Assembly (NCBI GenBank): GCA_003024175.1
Contig: MDYQ01000102.1
Location: 33,366-97,365 of the forward strand
Direction: 5' to 3'
DNA length: 64,000 nt
Origin: Planoprotostelium fungivorum
Lineage: Eukaryota; Evosea; Variosea; Cavosteliida; Cavosteliaceae
Shown here: positions 1-10,430 of the stretch, one piece after another
How the letters are laid out: every line of letters begins with the position of its first letter
Position numbering within the stretch: the first letter of the stretch is position 1
Notes under the pieces: model-generated
Seen by the model: only the letters and a program-made list of their open reading frames with translations
The model's database searches: none
Told to the model about the DNA's origin: nothing
Program-made: the position numbers and the translations under genes

Positions 1-143
1 TCTTCCCTGCGGCATCTAATCCCAACATTAGAATGCGGAGATCGGTGCTGGATCGGGTCATCCAGCCGGGAAGTAACCCGAAAGCCCTGTTCAGGGTGAG
101 AATCGAACAGCTTGACGATGTCCCACTTCTTTAAGAATTGCAT
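1..143 (-). CDS. ARF-family small GTPase, N-terminal edge (partial)
   Basis: The minus strand at the left edge reads RILMLGLDAAGK. This is the signature P-loop (G1) region of ARF/ARL/SAR small GTPases, which switch vesicle-coat or ciliary trafficking steps on membranes. The frame stays open to base 1, so the rest of the gene lies outside the window. An in-frame ATG is at 59-61, and another ATG at 141-143 is in a different frame and would need a short intron between. I could not place that intron, so the true start is unresolved. Sequence shows only the P-loop; the assignment to ARF rather than ARL or SAR is not possible from this fragment. Confidence 0.6.
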   Translation of the reverse strand, partial: MQFLKKWDIVKLFDSHPEQGFRVTSRLDDPIQHRSPHSNVGIRCRRE

Positions 144-403
144 GTCGGTTGTTGAGTTGTGATGTTGTTGGGTTGTGGTTGCTGTGGTGTGTTGTCCCTC
201 CGTTGCCGAATGGCTTCTTCGGAGAACGAAACACGATCGTGTTGGTTCCCGGAATCAAAAACATCTCGTGGTTAGAAACATTAACAACGAGGAAAAGAGG
301 ATCAATTGCTCAACACGTAACGTATGATCAGCTGCTCGAAACACGTAATCATCATGCATCGTCATGCATCATCACGAGGGAGAAGAACGAGAGATGTTCA
401 AAT

Positions 404-1709
404 TTATACGAGAGGTTCGGAGTCTTCTCCATTTCCAGACGAGTGATCGTAATGAGTCTGTGTGTGGTCGATGTGATGATGGTGATGATGGTGGTCCTGC
501 GGATTGACAGGAAGATCGTTGTATGGCACGGGCACAATGTGCGTCTCGTAGGCTTGCACGTGTCCACCACCACCTGATCTCATCCAATGTGCCTTCTCTT
601 TACGCAAGCTGGCCACCTGTTGCCTGTCAATCTGACGCTCTACAACGGATAATACCTCAGCCAGAAGCATTTCCACAGTGGAGAAGATGGACTTTAGGTC
701 ATCGTACTCTGCGATGGAGTTGGCTACGTGATCGGGAGACAGCATCTGAACGGAATCGCCGACGTTTCCCGTGTATTCTTCAGATTCAGAGATATCTTCT
801 CTCCTCTGATCCGGTGGTGGCTTACTTTTCATCGTCAGTTTTCAATCAGATGATGATGATTGTGACTCACGCCCTGGATAAAGTCAGAAGATGAAAGAGA
901 GTGAAGGAGGGCTCACATTTTGTTGTGTTTCTTTGATAATTCTCCCAGTTGTGATGCGATCTTGCGGCCATACTGAGTCAGGCGGATCTTTGTAGGGAGG
1001 CCACCTTGCACGTGCTCTTCCATCTGTTGTCTCTTCCTCTTCTTCATGCTGTAATCATCTTCGTAGACCCACTCCACTAATCGATATCCTTCACAATCTT
1101 CGTCGCATTCGATCATGGCTCGTACGGCCACCCAAATCCATTCTGATGAGATGATGAGCGAACAGAGAAGGTGGTCGTTTGTCTCACTCATTCCAAAGTT
1201 AACGGTCAGATTTTTCCTTCGGAGATTGGCGTGAAGGCATTGGTTCAGATCAGATTTGAGGATGTATTTGTATTGATAGAACCGATAGTACATGATCCTG
1301 AGCAGCCTGTTTGGCATGATATCAGATATCACATCGAATGCGAGAGGGTCAGACCCTCTCTGAGACTCTCTTACCATTCTTGTGTGAATGCAGGGACCTT
1401 ATCGAAGATCGGCTCTTTGTATCTCTTGCTATCCGGTCCGAAGTAAATGTTAGGGACTGGGATATGATCCCGATCACCGAGGTCACTGTGCTTGTATTCT
1501 ACGATCCCAGCTCCCTCCACCACCTTTTCATCATCACATGAGACCGAAATGTTTCGTTCGGCTTTCAATCACCTCATTGATCTCCGCATGTTGTGAGTCT
1601 ATTCCTCCATCGTGTGTGACCTCGCCGGTATCCTCAGCTAAAACATGCTTCAGTTGCTGTATGAGATATCTTTAAAGACAAGCTCACCCCTCTCCTGTGT
1701 CGATATCAT
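404..1709 (-). CDS. Unrecognised multi-exon protein with histidine-rich tail
   Basis: I do not recognise this family. Exons follow GT-AG rules on the minus strand: a start ATG at 1709 (MISTQERA), introns near 1688-1639 and 1580-1530, a donor GTAAGAG near 1373 with an acceptor near 1306, and a long exon to about 913. That exon is rich in aromatic and basic residues (RIMYYRFYQYKY) and ends with a lysine-rich helix. A GTGAGC donor overlaps the stop at 913, so the gene probably continues into the 404-832 exon. That exon has a helical stretch followed by a run of seven histidines. If that last splice is wrong, the gene ends at 913. Its start lies about 195 bp downstream of the IFT54 stop, on the same strand. 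No function can be proposed. Confidence 0.5.
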
Positions 1710-1903
1710 AGCCGTTTGTCACAGCCGAAATAAATTTTTGGCTCGCTTTCTCTTCTTTTTCTCCTCCCTCTACAATTACACAGCTTGCACCTTCTTTCAC
1801 GATGATGGCCTCTTGGAGGTAGAACAGGCTAGAGTATATCTTTGTCGAGAAAATTACGCTCGAAAATTTACAAGTCAATCTCTCTATTCTTTGCAAGCTC
1901 TTC

Positions 1904-3591
1904 TCAGTGGTTCACCACCATGGATAGCATCTTGATGATGCCCTCGTCATTCTTCGATGTGGCTGCTTTGGCGGCTGATATCTGCTGATGGAGGTCGCGA
2001 ACGTTCTGCTCCAATTCTTGCAGTTTCAAGAAGAGAGGCTGAATCGTCTGGTCTGCACCGGGTGGTCAGCCTCACACGACAGACAATCTGAATTCACCCG
2101 TGATCCTCTGTTCATCTTCCAGCTTGGCCTGCTGCTCACTGCTCTCTTTCTTCCACTTCTCCAGCTCTTTCGACATGTTTTCGAAATCCTCTTGGACGTA
2201 ATCCATCGTTTTACCCAGCGGGTTCGCTCCTTTACAAATCGATTGAATCTTGTCTCTCAATTGTGCCACCTCCTCTGGTCAGACATCAACCGAGTGCATC
2301 CACGTGCTCACCTCTTTCTGCAGCGTCTCTCTCTGATGGTTCGAGGCCATCGTATCGATCCTTTCTTTCTTTGCTCTCTTTCCCTCGTCTTCACCGGTTT
2401 TGTTGACTGACAAGATTTCGCGAACGAGTCTGCCCTGACCTTCGATGTTGTCTAAATCGGCCGCATCAACGGCGTCAGGCTTGTCGTCTTCGTCTCCGCT
2501 CTCCAGGGAGTCCAGCAGATCATCTCCCAAATCATCATCCTTGTCATTCTGTTCTCGTCAATTTACGCACGAATGTTGTGATCATCTGATCGTGATCGCG
2601 TCTCACCTCTTCGATGACGTTCAATTTCCTCTCTGCCACCACGGCTTCCGTCGCCGGCTTGTCCACCGTTCTCACGTTCGAATTCAATCGAGGCGGTGCA
2701 GGTCTCGCTGAAGAAGGTCTGGCTGAACCTGAGGAAGGGCCAGCCGGTGTTGTCAGAGCTCCAGACATGATGGAATCCGGCGTCGGTGCTTCTACTGGGG
2801 TTGGTCTCTCGGGTGGTGGGCCTCTGGCCGAAGCTGGCGCTAATCTTTCCGGTGCTCTCTCAGGGGCTTCAGATTCAGTCTGAGTGGTGTCGAGTTCAGG
2901 TACAGCCTTCTTCTTTTTCTTCTTTGTCGATGTATCGTCTTCATCTGCTGCTGGTGTGTCTTCCTTCTTGGAAGATTTTTTCTTCCTTGGTGCAGCGGCG
3001 GGCTCTTCTTCTGCGGCGGCTGAGGATTTCTTCTTCGTTTTCTTTGGGGCAGTTGCGGCGTCTTCGGCGGCCGGTGCATCGGCTTTTTTTGTAGATTTCT
3101 TTTTCTTTGGAGCTTCGTCTACCGATGGTGTTGGAGCTTCCTCTTCGGTCTTCTTGGATGATTTCTTCTTCCTACTGGAACCAGAAGATGAAGATGAAGA
3201 TGTGACAGAAGCGGCGGCAAGTGCCTGCAGAAATGCATTCGTGGCTTCCGGTTCTGCACCGGCTACGATCTTAGCAGGCTTGCAGGCGATGGCTGATCCA
3301 GTACTCTGACTAACGAAATCGATGATCTTTTGAAGGAATGCGATCTTGTCTTCTTTGCTCTGATATGTTGTCACATTAACGGAAGCAGAAAACACTCACA
3401 GCTACGTTCTCCGAGTTCTGTTCTGCTTCTGAATATAATGTCTGAGCAAAACCGGTCTGTTTGATGATGGCCATGATTAGATCGTGGAGAAATCGAAAGG
3501 GAGGTTTAGATAACAATTTCTCAGTGCATTTTGGTTTGGAGACAACGGCTTCAACTGCGACCCTGGTGGCCTCTATGATAGCTGGGTCCAT
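1904..3591 (-). CDS. IFT54: Intraflagellar transport protein IFT54 (TRAF3IP1/MIP-T3 family)
   Basis: IFT54 is a subunit of the IFT-B complex that carries tubulin and other cargo along the cilium. Five exons splice in frame: 3591-3400, 3359-2607, 2548-2312, 2272-2098 and 2052-1904, giving about 501 residues. The first ~110 residues form the calponin-homology-like domain, with the family signatures [17 protein letters not shown] and [16 protein letters not shown] low-complexity Lys/Ser/Ala/Pro linker follows, as is usual for the family ([11 protein letters not shown] near its end). The C-terminal part carries [13 protein letters not shown] and a long coiled coil ending at MLSMVVNH, the IFT20-binding part in known members. 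All five regions agree with the family in order, so the call is firm. The start was chosen because [13 protein letters not shown] aligns with the usual N terminus. Confidence 0.95.
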
Positions 3592-3850
3592 CGCCGCTTG
3601 ACGATGTGCCAGTGACAATCGGCAAACTATTATTAGCTCACAAAAAAGAGCACAATGTGACACGATTCTGAGGATGACCGTGGATAGACCACAAGAGTCC
3701 TGAACTGAGAGGAATATATGCCATAGAAGAGGTATTACGTGGTGATCATGCAAGTAGAGATTAAAATATATGAAAGAGATTTTATTGCTGATTCTTGGAA
3801 TTGACGCTCCCGCGCGAATTTGAAGATCAGATCGGAACACAACATTCATC

Positions 3851-4729
3851 ATGCCACCCAAAAGGAAACCACAAGAGCCGAAAGAGGAACGAGGAGAGAA
3901 GAGACCTAATATAGAGGAAGAAGTGGTGAGTCCTCAGATTACTCCCCAGCTGATTGAATCAGGTGAAACCAGAACCAAAGCCCAGAGAGCATGCGAAGGA
4001 AGAGGAAAAGGAAGAAGACAACGCTGAAAGAGAAGCGCGCATCATTGAAGAAGAGAGGGAGGAAGTCAATCCACGAGAGAAGAGACAAGATGTGAATCCT
4101 AGAGAGAAGAGAGCTGAAAGAGGTAATGGAAGACAACCAAATGAGAGAGCAGAGGTGACGTTCGTCCTCGATCCAAAATGTAAATCAACTTACAGAGAAG
4201 AGGCGGCAGAGCGCCACAAAATCGGCGACGAAGGGCACATCAGGATGTATCCTCTGAATCAAGTGAAGATGACGAAGAAGATGAAGAAGACGAAGATGAC
4301 CACTATGGATTCGATGATGATGATGATTCCGAAGAAGAGAGGGAAGAAGAGCCGAATTTCAACACGTGGACCCCCCAGAGGGTCGTACAATATTGGATCC
4401 AACATCCTCCATTCACATCCGAGGCCTTTCCGATGGCTCCCAAACAAGACAAAGCGTTCAGCGCCCCTCATTATGGATCGGGCATCTGGAAGTGGAGACT
4501 GCCTGGAACACAAAACTGGCACATTCACGATACGGAGACGATCGCCATATACGAGTACAACTACAGGAGGGGTGTGAGAGCGTTTAAAGTCGAGAGAGGT
4601 GAGACGAGAGAGAGAAGCAACGGAGGTTGACGAGAAATAGATGGCATCAAATGGGAGGTCAGTCTCGATCATCGATCGGAAAGACACGATGATGATCATG
4701 CGAAACGTCACGTCCTTCAGAGAGATTGA
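3851..4729 (+). CDS. Unrecognised acidic/basic low-complexity protein with a Trp-rich C-terminal module
   Basis: The start MPPKRKPQEPKEER is followed by three short introns (about 3926-3962, 4156-4197 and in the 4600-4640 region). The N-terminal third is charged, with the repeated phrase VNPREKR. A strongly acidic tract (DDEEDEEDEDD) precedes a structured region: WTPQRVVQYWIQ looks like a SAM- or helix-type segment, then GSGIWKWRLPGTQNWHIHD and YEYNYRRGVRAFKVERDGIKWE. I do not know the family. The charged tracts would suit a nuclear protein, but this is inference. The end depends on whether GTCAGT after DGIKWE is a donor; reading through gives a stop at 4727-4729. Confidence 0.55.
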
Positions 4730-4863
4730 TTCACAGATAAAATCTATGTACAATTTGACCCTCATTACATCTACATGAGATAGCATCAAACTCCCTTGCG
4801 ATCATCACGAGAGGGGAACAAACGTGTAGCATGTGTATTCCCATCTGTTTCTCACGATAGACA

Positions 4864-5248
4864 ATGAAGAGTCATTCAGCACGAGCTGTGATAGCAGAAG
4901 AATCGGCAGCATCTCCATTTCATAAGAGAAAGTCTTCGAAGAAATCTCCCTTTACCAATGTACGATACACCAGATCAGGGTGGGGTCGCTCGCTCCAAAG
5001 AAGATAAAAGATAGAGATAGGTACTGGAACTGTCGCCCATTTGCTGAAACTCGTAGCAACGGCCCCTGCCGAGTTGAAAGTATACACCATGTCGTGGCCT
5101 CCTCTTCACGTTCTTTGTCTAACTCCTTCTCCTTCCAGCATCGTCTCCCGCAATTTGAATTTTTTCATATATATTTCCTTTCCAGTCGAAGCCATCGTTG
5201 CCCCCAGAGGTTGCGCTCATTTGTACCTGTATCCATGTAGGGACTTAA
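4864..5248 (+). CDS. Small unrecognised protein (~87 residues, three exons)
   Basis: Translation starts MKSHSARAVIAEESAAS. Introns at 4960-5010 (51 nt) and 5110-5185 (76 nt, with a pyrimidine-rich ATTTCCTTTCCAG acceptor) join three exons in one frame. The product is basic at the N terminus and hydrophobic in the middle (GTGTVAHLLKLVATAP), ending SLPPEVALICTCIHVGT. The intron positions and the lack of stops support a real gene, but no family is recognised. It lies downstream of another unknown gene on the same strand. The tail could be one short transmembrane or buried helix. Confidence 0.45.
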
Positions 5249-5439
5249 CAAGTTGAACCGCAGGGCTTCCACCTATGAAGTAAGAAATGGAACGTTGGAC
5301 TCCTGCTCGAATGCACCTTCCTCTCTCAGATGGGACGCCGTCTCATCGCACGTGCGATGACTACTGTCATGAGTATTTGAGTTCCCATCCTCAGGATACT
5401 CAAATATTCACTTATCAGGGGGTCACTCACTCAAATACC

Positions 5440-5640
5440 CATTCCTGATTTCAACTCAGCCTATTTATATGCAACTGCCTTTCGCCTCCTTGTGTCTTTT
5501 CATTCAATGATTTGAGTGTATAGATTTCCACCCAGACTTCATAAAGCGAGTACAGACGTACAGATGTTTTGCAGAGGATCACCAAACAGAACACCTTCAG
5601 TGCGAGGTGAGTTGTAGAGAAATCCGCTGTAATATTCTTG
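5440..5640 (+). repeat. Interspersed repeat R1 (copy a)
   Basis: This stretch matches four other places in the window: 33455-33660 (-), 41097-41290 (-), 46018-46200 (+) and 63905-64000 (+). Shared landmarks are CTATTTATATG, GCCTCCTTGTGTCTTTT, GATTTGAGTGTA, TTTCCACCCAGACT, TGTTTTGCAGAGGAT and ACCAAACAGAACAC. It is the only copy outside the transposon-rich parts and fills the space between two host genes. It contains no coding frame I can support. Confidence 0.75.
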
Positions 5641-5689
5641 CGTTCAAGAAATTCGCTTTTAAATTCGTGTCATCATCGCAAACATCAAC

Positions 5690-6815
5690 ATGGCAGGGGT
5701 CGGGAGAGCTTTGGATGAAAGAGTTAATAGACTGGCGAATCAATTGACGTGCAATCGTGAAGAAGACAAACCATATCTGGAGGTGAGCCGAGATGATTCC
5801 ACCATCTTACTCAGTAGGAGCTGTCGTATGATCTTTTCTTCTATATCTTCCGGTTCTTAAGTCCTTGTGATTGGACTGTGTTGAGTAGGTGCTGTTTGAC
5901 GTTATGATGTTTAGCTGCAAATGACAATGGATTTACAGAGTGAACCGATCTTTTTACGAATTCATTCAAACCGAGGATTTTTGGAAGCAGATGTACAGCA
6001 TGTGAGAGCCTAATTGGTAGGTCGTTCACTGTCTTAGTTACTACGGTGGATTGGAGACGAAATTAGAAACGTACGATTGCAGTGAGATCGAAGTTCTCAC
6101 GAGAGGCCCTCGCTGGAAATCCATGTTCTGCGTAAGATATGCATGTGGTTGGAGTGAAATCCACAAATCAAGGTATGAAATATGTCGTTCTGAGTTGATG
6201 AGCACAGGAACATCATCATCAACAAAAACTCGATAGGAAAGACTGGGCAGAATAACAACCATGATATTGCATTATCAAACCACGGGTTTCTGTCAGGCAT
6301 CCACTATTGGTGAGAGTAGATGAGACGAAAACTAAAAGAGGAAGGGAGGTGAAGATAGAACGATTCCGGATATATTTTCCGTATATCTGTGTTGGGGTGG
6401 GTTACCCAGGAATGATTTTGGATCGTTGTTTGGGCTCCATGCATCACAATAACACAAATGGATGTTGGTAGAGCTCTCCTTCACTCCTTCTCTCACACGG
6501 TTCAGTTATGCTTCCAATGGGAGTTTGATCTATGACAATCAGAATAGACCATACGCTCAACCATTCATCGAGGGCGACGTCATAGGTATCCTTTGTCTTT
6601 TGCATCGAATAATAACTTGAGTAGGGGTATACATAGACATGGAAAGGTGCAATGGCTCACTGAGATTCTATAAGAATGGCGAGGCTCTACCGTGGGCAAT
6701 GGATAACATCAAAAATTGGCCTTTCCCCGTCCGACCTGCTGCTGCCATTCCTTCTATGGGCACAGTTGTCTCTGTTAATTTCCACCGCCAGATACCACTA
6801 TTGAATGATATATAA
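5690..6815 (+). CDS. F-box and SPRY domain protein (FBXO45-like architecture)
   Basis: Seven short introns (35-50 nt, plus one of about 37) join eight exons in one continuous frame of roughly 310 residues. After a short leader (MAGVGRALDERVNRL) comes an F-box, LSYDLFFYIFRFLSPCDWTV followed by LSRVNRSFYEFIQTEDFWKQ. F-boxes dock to SKP1 in SCF or related ubiquitin ligases. The C-terminal ~180 residues form a SPRY (B30.2-type) fold, with SGIHYWEVKIERF, YICVGVGYPG, GDVIGVYIDMERC, LRFYKNGEAL and FPVRPAAAIPSMG. The same order occurs in FBXO45, whose SPRY domain binds substrates; equivalence to that gene is inference. The stop TAA is at 6813-6815. Confidence 0.88.
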
Positions 6816-7544
6816 CAACTGTCTTTCATTTGTGATGATTGAGAATGATTTATATCCATGCATTGAAGAAGATCAAGATATGTGAAGAGCAATATTCTCC
6901 TCTTAGCAGGAAATGATACAACACACTATTCATAAGAGCTACACCAGGAATCCAGAACCTCCTAGCACACCAGCACCTGATTATGGAGATGGAACCTGCC
7001 TCTGACCTCGATACAGATCGATAATCAATCAACGAGATTCGAACGCCATATCACCGGGACAAGACAAAGGGGAGAGGTGAGTCCATGGTTATGAGGTGGA
7101 GATGACCTCTGATCTCAATACAGGCCCGCAATCAACCAACAAGATTGGAACGCTGCATAGCGTAAGAAACATTGGGCGGTTTATCTGTTGTGAGTTCCTT
7201 CCCGATCGGCCACTGGACTGCAACAACACTGACAAGAATGACCAACGACACAAGTGACCACCTCACTCTCATATTCGTCTGACGCACGAAGAAGAGAACC
7301 AACAAGCGTGTGGTTCAATAACTTCCACAGCAGTGATGCGACTGACACGGTGATCGGCCAACAAGACTCTCATCAATTTGCCAGCTTAACGTCATGGATC
7401 ATGACATGATGATCTCATACACAAACTGTCGAGTGTTATTCGTCTGAGAAGGGGTGGAATGAAAGAGCAGAACGAGACTTTTATCGTGTTGTGCCCATGT
7501 ATCGTCAATCTTTCTCTTCTCTCTCGTCCGCTGCTTCTCTTGGC
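6816..7544. other. Gene-free spacer with an imperfect direct duplication (6983-7051 and 7090-7160)
   Basis: No coding gene is supported here. Two ~65-bp segments resemble each other: both carry GGAGATG, CCTCTGA-CTC-ATACAG, CAATCAAC, AAGATTGGAACGC or its variant GAGATTCGAACGCC. The complement of the first contains GTTCGAATC, which is like a tRNA T-arm, but no clover-leaf could be built around it. The spacer lies between two convergent genes (F-box/SPRY and the GT54 gene), so it holds both 3' ends. Confidence 0.4.
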
Positions 7545-10173
7545 CTACTCGGAGTCCTCTCCTTCTTCACTGTCTTCCATGCTGTGATAATCTCTCGAGC
7601 TGTTGTAGTGTTCCGCTCTCGCTGCGACGCGAGGTGATTTGTGTTGATCGACTGATCGGATGCATCAGCCATCATCATGCGATGCGAAACATTGAAAATC
7701 TCACCCGCTCGTGCAGGTGCATCGTGAAATACGTTCATCCAGATGAATATAAAGAAGACGATGAGGAAGATGGAGATGACGATGCCGTAGAAGGCAAAGA
7801 CGAGGAAAGTGCCGGCAGACTGTCACGAGTCAATCGACGATGTGAATCGTGATGAGATGCATCACCACTTGTGCCATGATTTCGCATTCTTGCCATGATA
7901 TGGGAGTGAAATCAGGGGGGATGGGTTCATCAACACGGATACGCGGCGGAGTTGGATTTTTCTCCCATTCGATGACCTGAAATCGTCAATCGATATTTGT
8001 CACATCGAATCGATTGATAGAGAGATCGTCCTATCATTCGTGTGGAAGGATCACAATAGAATTCTTCCTATCGTCTGTTTCATGATATGGTTCGTATCAC
8101 ATCATTGTATTTGTTGCGTTAGAATGACATATATGTATTCTTACACCATGATCGCATCGGCGATCACATCATCATCGATCACATCAGCGTCAGAAATATT
8201 CACCTTCTCTTTCGTGGAGTGGACACCAACGTGTGTGATGATCGGTTTGTGTTGATACATTCCTCTCTTCGTGTTCTTCATGAATGTCCTACCCCTTGTC
8301 AGAATTTTTCCCGCCAAATCTCCCGCCATTTTCTCACCCGATCAGCATCTCCAGCGGCAACTCATCGAAATTTCGATAGATGTACTTGGTTAACTCCCTC
8401 GCAGTATCCACATTCATCAGCAACCCAAACGTATCCTTCATCGTCGCATTTCTTATTTCCGCGCCCGCGATAACGTTCTCTCCGGTATACCTGTCCCCCG
8501 TCAATCTACAACGAGCCACTCCCGACCTCCCACCGTATGAATCCCCACTTCTGCCTCTCACCGTCGGGCAGTGTGTTCAAAAACTCGTCTGCAGTGTTGA
8601 TCATCGCCTTCAGCCACTCTGAGCTGGCAGGTGTATCGTCTTCTAAATGGAGATACAAGTCTCCTCTTCGTATGGCGTAANTCATCGTCGCATTTCTTAT
8701 TTCCGCGCCCGCGATAACGTTCTCTCCGGTATACCTGTCCCCCGTCAATCTACTACGAGCCACTCCCGACCTCCCACCGTATGAATCCCCACTTCTGCCT
8801 CTCACCGTCGGGCAGTGTATTCAAGAATTCGTCTGCAGTATTGAGCATCGCCTTCAGCCACTCTGAGCTGGCAGGTGTATCGTCTTCTAAATGGAGATAC
8901 AGATCTCCTCTTCGTATGGCGTAATCGAGTAAGAAGGCCGTGTCTACGCAGCGATGACTGCGCCACTTGACTCGCATGAGTGTGTGACCGAGAGTCTGCG
9001 GTAGTTGAGTGGTGACATGTGATGAGAGATGTGATGGAAGATGTGATGGAAGATGTGATGTGATGGTGTGGTGGAGGATGTGATGGATGTGCGGAGATGA
9101 TGTGATGTTATGATGTGATGTATGGAGGGTACGTGTGAAGATGTGCTGTGCTGATGAGATGAGATACGGTGGTGAGTGAAACGATGGAAATGATGAAAGA
9201 GAACGGTATTGATCACGAGACGATGAGCTGACCACTCACCGGTCTCAGTTTGCAAACGTTCGTGGAGTTATACAATTCTCTGATCCAAGAGTGGACTGAC
9301 GCGTGAGAATGCGGTCCACGTGAGGGAAATCTGATACGAATCAGCGTCTGGATCATCTGATCATGTAGATGCAGTAGACATCATGTGATGTCGTATCACA
9401 AATTAACACGAGGTATTTTTCGTGTGTGACGTAGATCCACGTATAGAACGTCTCATGTGATGACGTGTGATCGCATCAAGATGGATGATGAAAGTACCTG
9501 TCGTGGTCGATAGAACTGAAAGGTGTGAGTCGGTCGAACACTTCAACCGTTCCCGCCGATATCTCTCTACCGTACGTTGCGTTCATCTGTTTGTCATTTC
9601 TTTAGACGATGGTACATGATAGGTGAACTCCACCTTAGCCCGCAACCTCTCGATATTTCGTTCTTCCGTCTCCGCATTGAAGATGACGATCCTGTGATAT
9701 GATTTGTCTTCTTCTGTCATGTGATGTAACAACGATTGGAGGGTTTTGGACAGGTACTCGATGTCGCCATCTCGTAGCATGGTCGGTATCCCCACGACAA
9801 TTCTGAAGGAGTCAGAAGTTTCAGACGGTGATGGCTGTGTTGATTGATACGATGCATTACCTTTTTCCCTTTGTGATGGGTTCCCGCGGGGCATCGGGCT
9901 TTTAGATATCAGACAGACGATATCCGAAAGAAGCTCACCGGTAATGAGGTTGCAAAAGGAAGATTCTGTTGTTGTATCAAAATGCATTCTCAAATGACAC
10001 ACTCACCACCACCGTCACTTCTTCTAATGGCGGCGGCGCTTGTTCTCTCGTCCTATTTGTAATTCTCAATCTATTGGGACCTCACTCATATCTCACCCTG
10101 TAAGCCAGACAGTTTGCAGAAAGAATATAAAGACAACGACGGCCAGCACCCGCATCAGTCTAGAGGGTGCCAT
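7545..10173 (-). CDS. GT54/MGAT4-like N-acetylglucosaminyltransferase with two membrane segments
   Basis: MGAT4 enzymes add beta-1,4-GlcNAc to the mannose arm of N-glycans in the Golgi. The start at 10173 gives a type II signal anchor (LMRVLAVVVFIFFLQTVWL). Later exons read IVVGIPTMLRDGDIEYLSK, then LLDYAIRRGDLYLHLEDD, which holds the acidic metal-binding motif, then WGFI, KDTFGLLMNVDTARELTKYI and YQHKPIITHVGVHSTKEK, all in the family order. After an extra ~38-residue stretch the last two exons encode a second hydrophobic segment (FYGIVISIFLIVFFIFIW) and a short acidic tail ending at 7545. A C-terminal membrane segment is not usual in this family. An N at 8681 with a 243-bp duplication interrupts the model and looks like an assembly fault. 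Confidence 0.85.
8438..8924. repeat. 243-bp near-identical duplication around a single N (probable assembly join)
   Basis: Bases 8438-8680 and 8682-8924 are nearly the same sequence, both beginning TCATCGTCGCATTTC and ending TTCGTATGGCGTAA, separated only by N at 8681. The few differences look allelic. Both copies carry the same exon of the GT54 gene (LYLHLEDD). A collapsed model with one copy restores normal exon order, so the duplication is most simply two haplotype or contig ends placed side by side. Confidence 0.8.
9000..9240. repeat. Low-complexity GATGTGATG-rich tract inside an intron
   Basis: This ~240-bp intron of the GT54 gene is made of imperfect repeats of GATGTGATG and GTGATGGA (CATCACATC on the coding strand). 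It is much longer than the other introns of the gene and contains no supported coding sequence. Its acceptor is CTACCGCAG just before the exon that encodes the acidic motif. Confidence 0.6.
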
Positions 10174-10290
10174 CTCCGATCGAGATCGTTTTGTGGTGTG
10201 ATCTCGGGTTCGGAGAAATTCTCAAGCTTTCTTTGGCATGACACGGCACACACTTTGCTCGTCGATCATCTTCAGACACTGACTGTCCTG

Positions 10291-10319
10291 GTCTAGGATT
10301 GTGCAGGACAATCCTAGAC
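10291..10319. other. Perfect 12-bp inverted repeat (hairpin) in an intergenic spacer
   Basis: GTCTAGGATTGT (10291-10302), a 5-nt loop GCAGG, then ACAATCCTAGAC (10308-10319). It lies 118 bp upstream of the GT54 gene start and about 110 bp past the NOL12 stop, in a spacer of about 257 bp with no other feature. It could form an RNA hairpin in a 5' leader or 3' end, or be a protein-binding palindrome. Confidence 0.7.
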
Positions 10320-10430
10320 TCAAACTGTCTACAAAATAACCCACATTCGTCATCGTATATAGTCATCTTCCAACTCAATCATCTAACTCGATCATCGACG
10401 ACAACGCAGAACAGACGACACGTAACCCCT

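Noticed and set aside
2840-3309. Open frames on both strands opposite the Lys/Ser linker of IFT54
   Set aside because: Low-complexity shadows; IFT54 splices cleanly through this region with conserved domains on both sides.
6983-7160. Possible tRNA genes
   Set aside because: Only a GTTCGAATC-like core is present; no acceptor stem, anticodon arm or second stem could be paired.
9000-9240. CRISPR-like or satellite array
   Set aside because: Units are short, irregular and without spacers; it is an intronic low-complexity tract.
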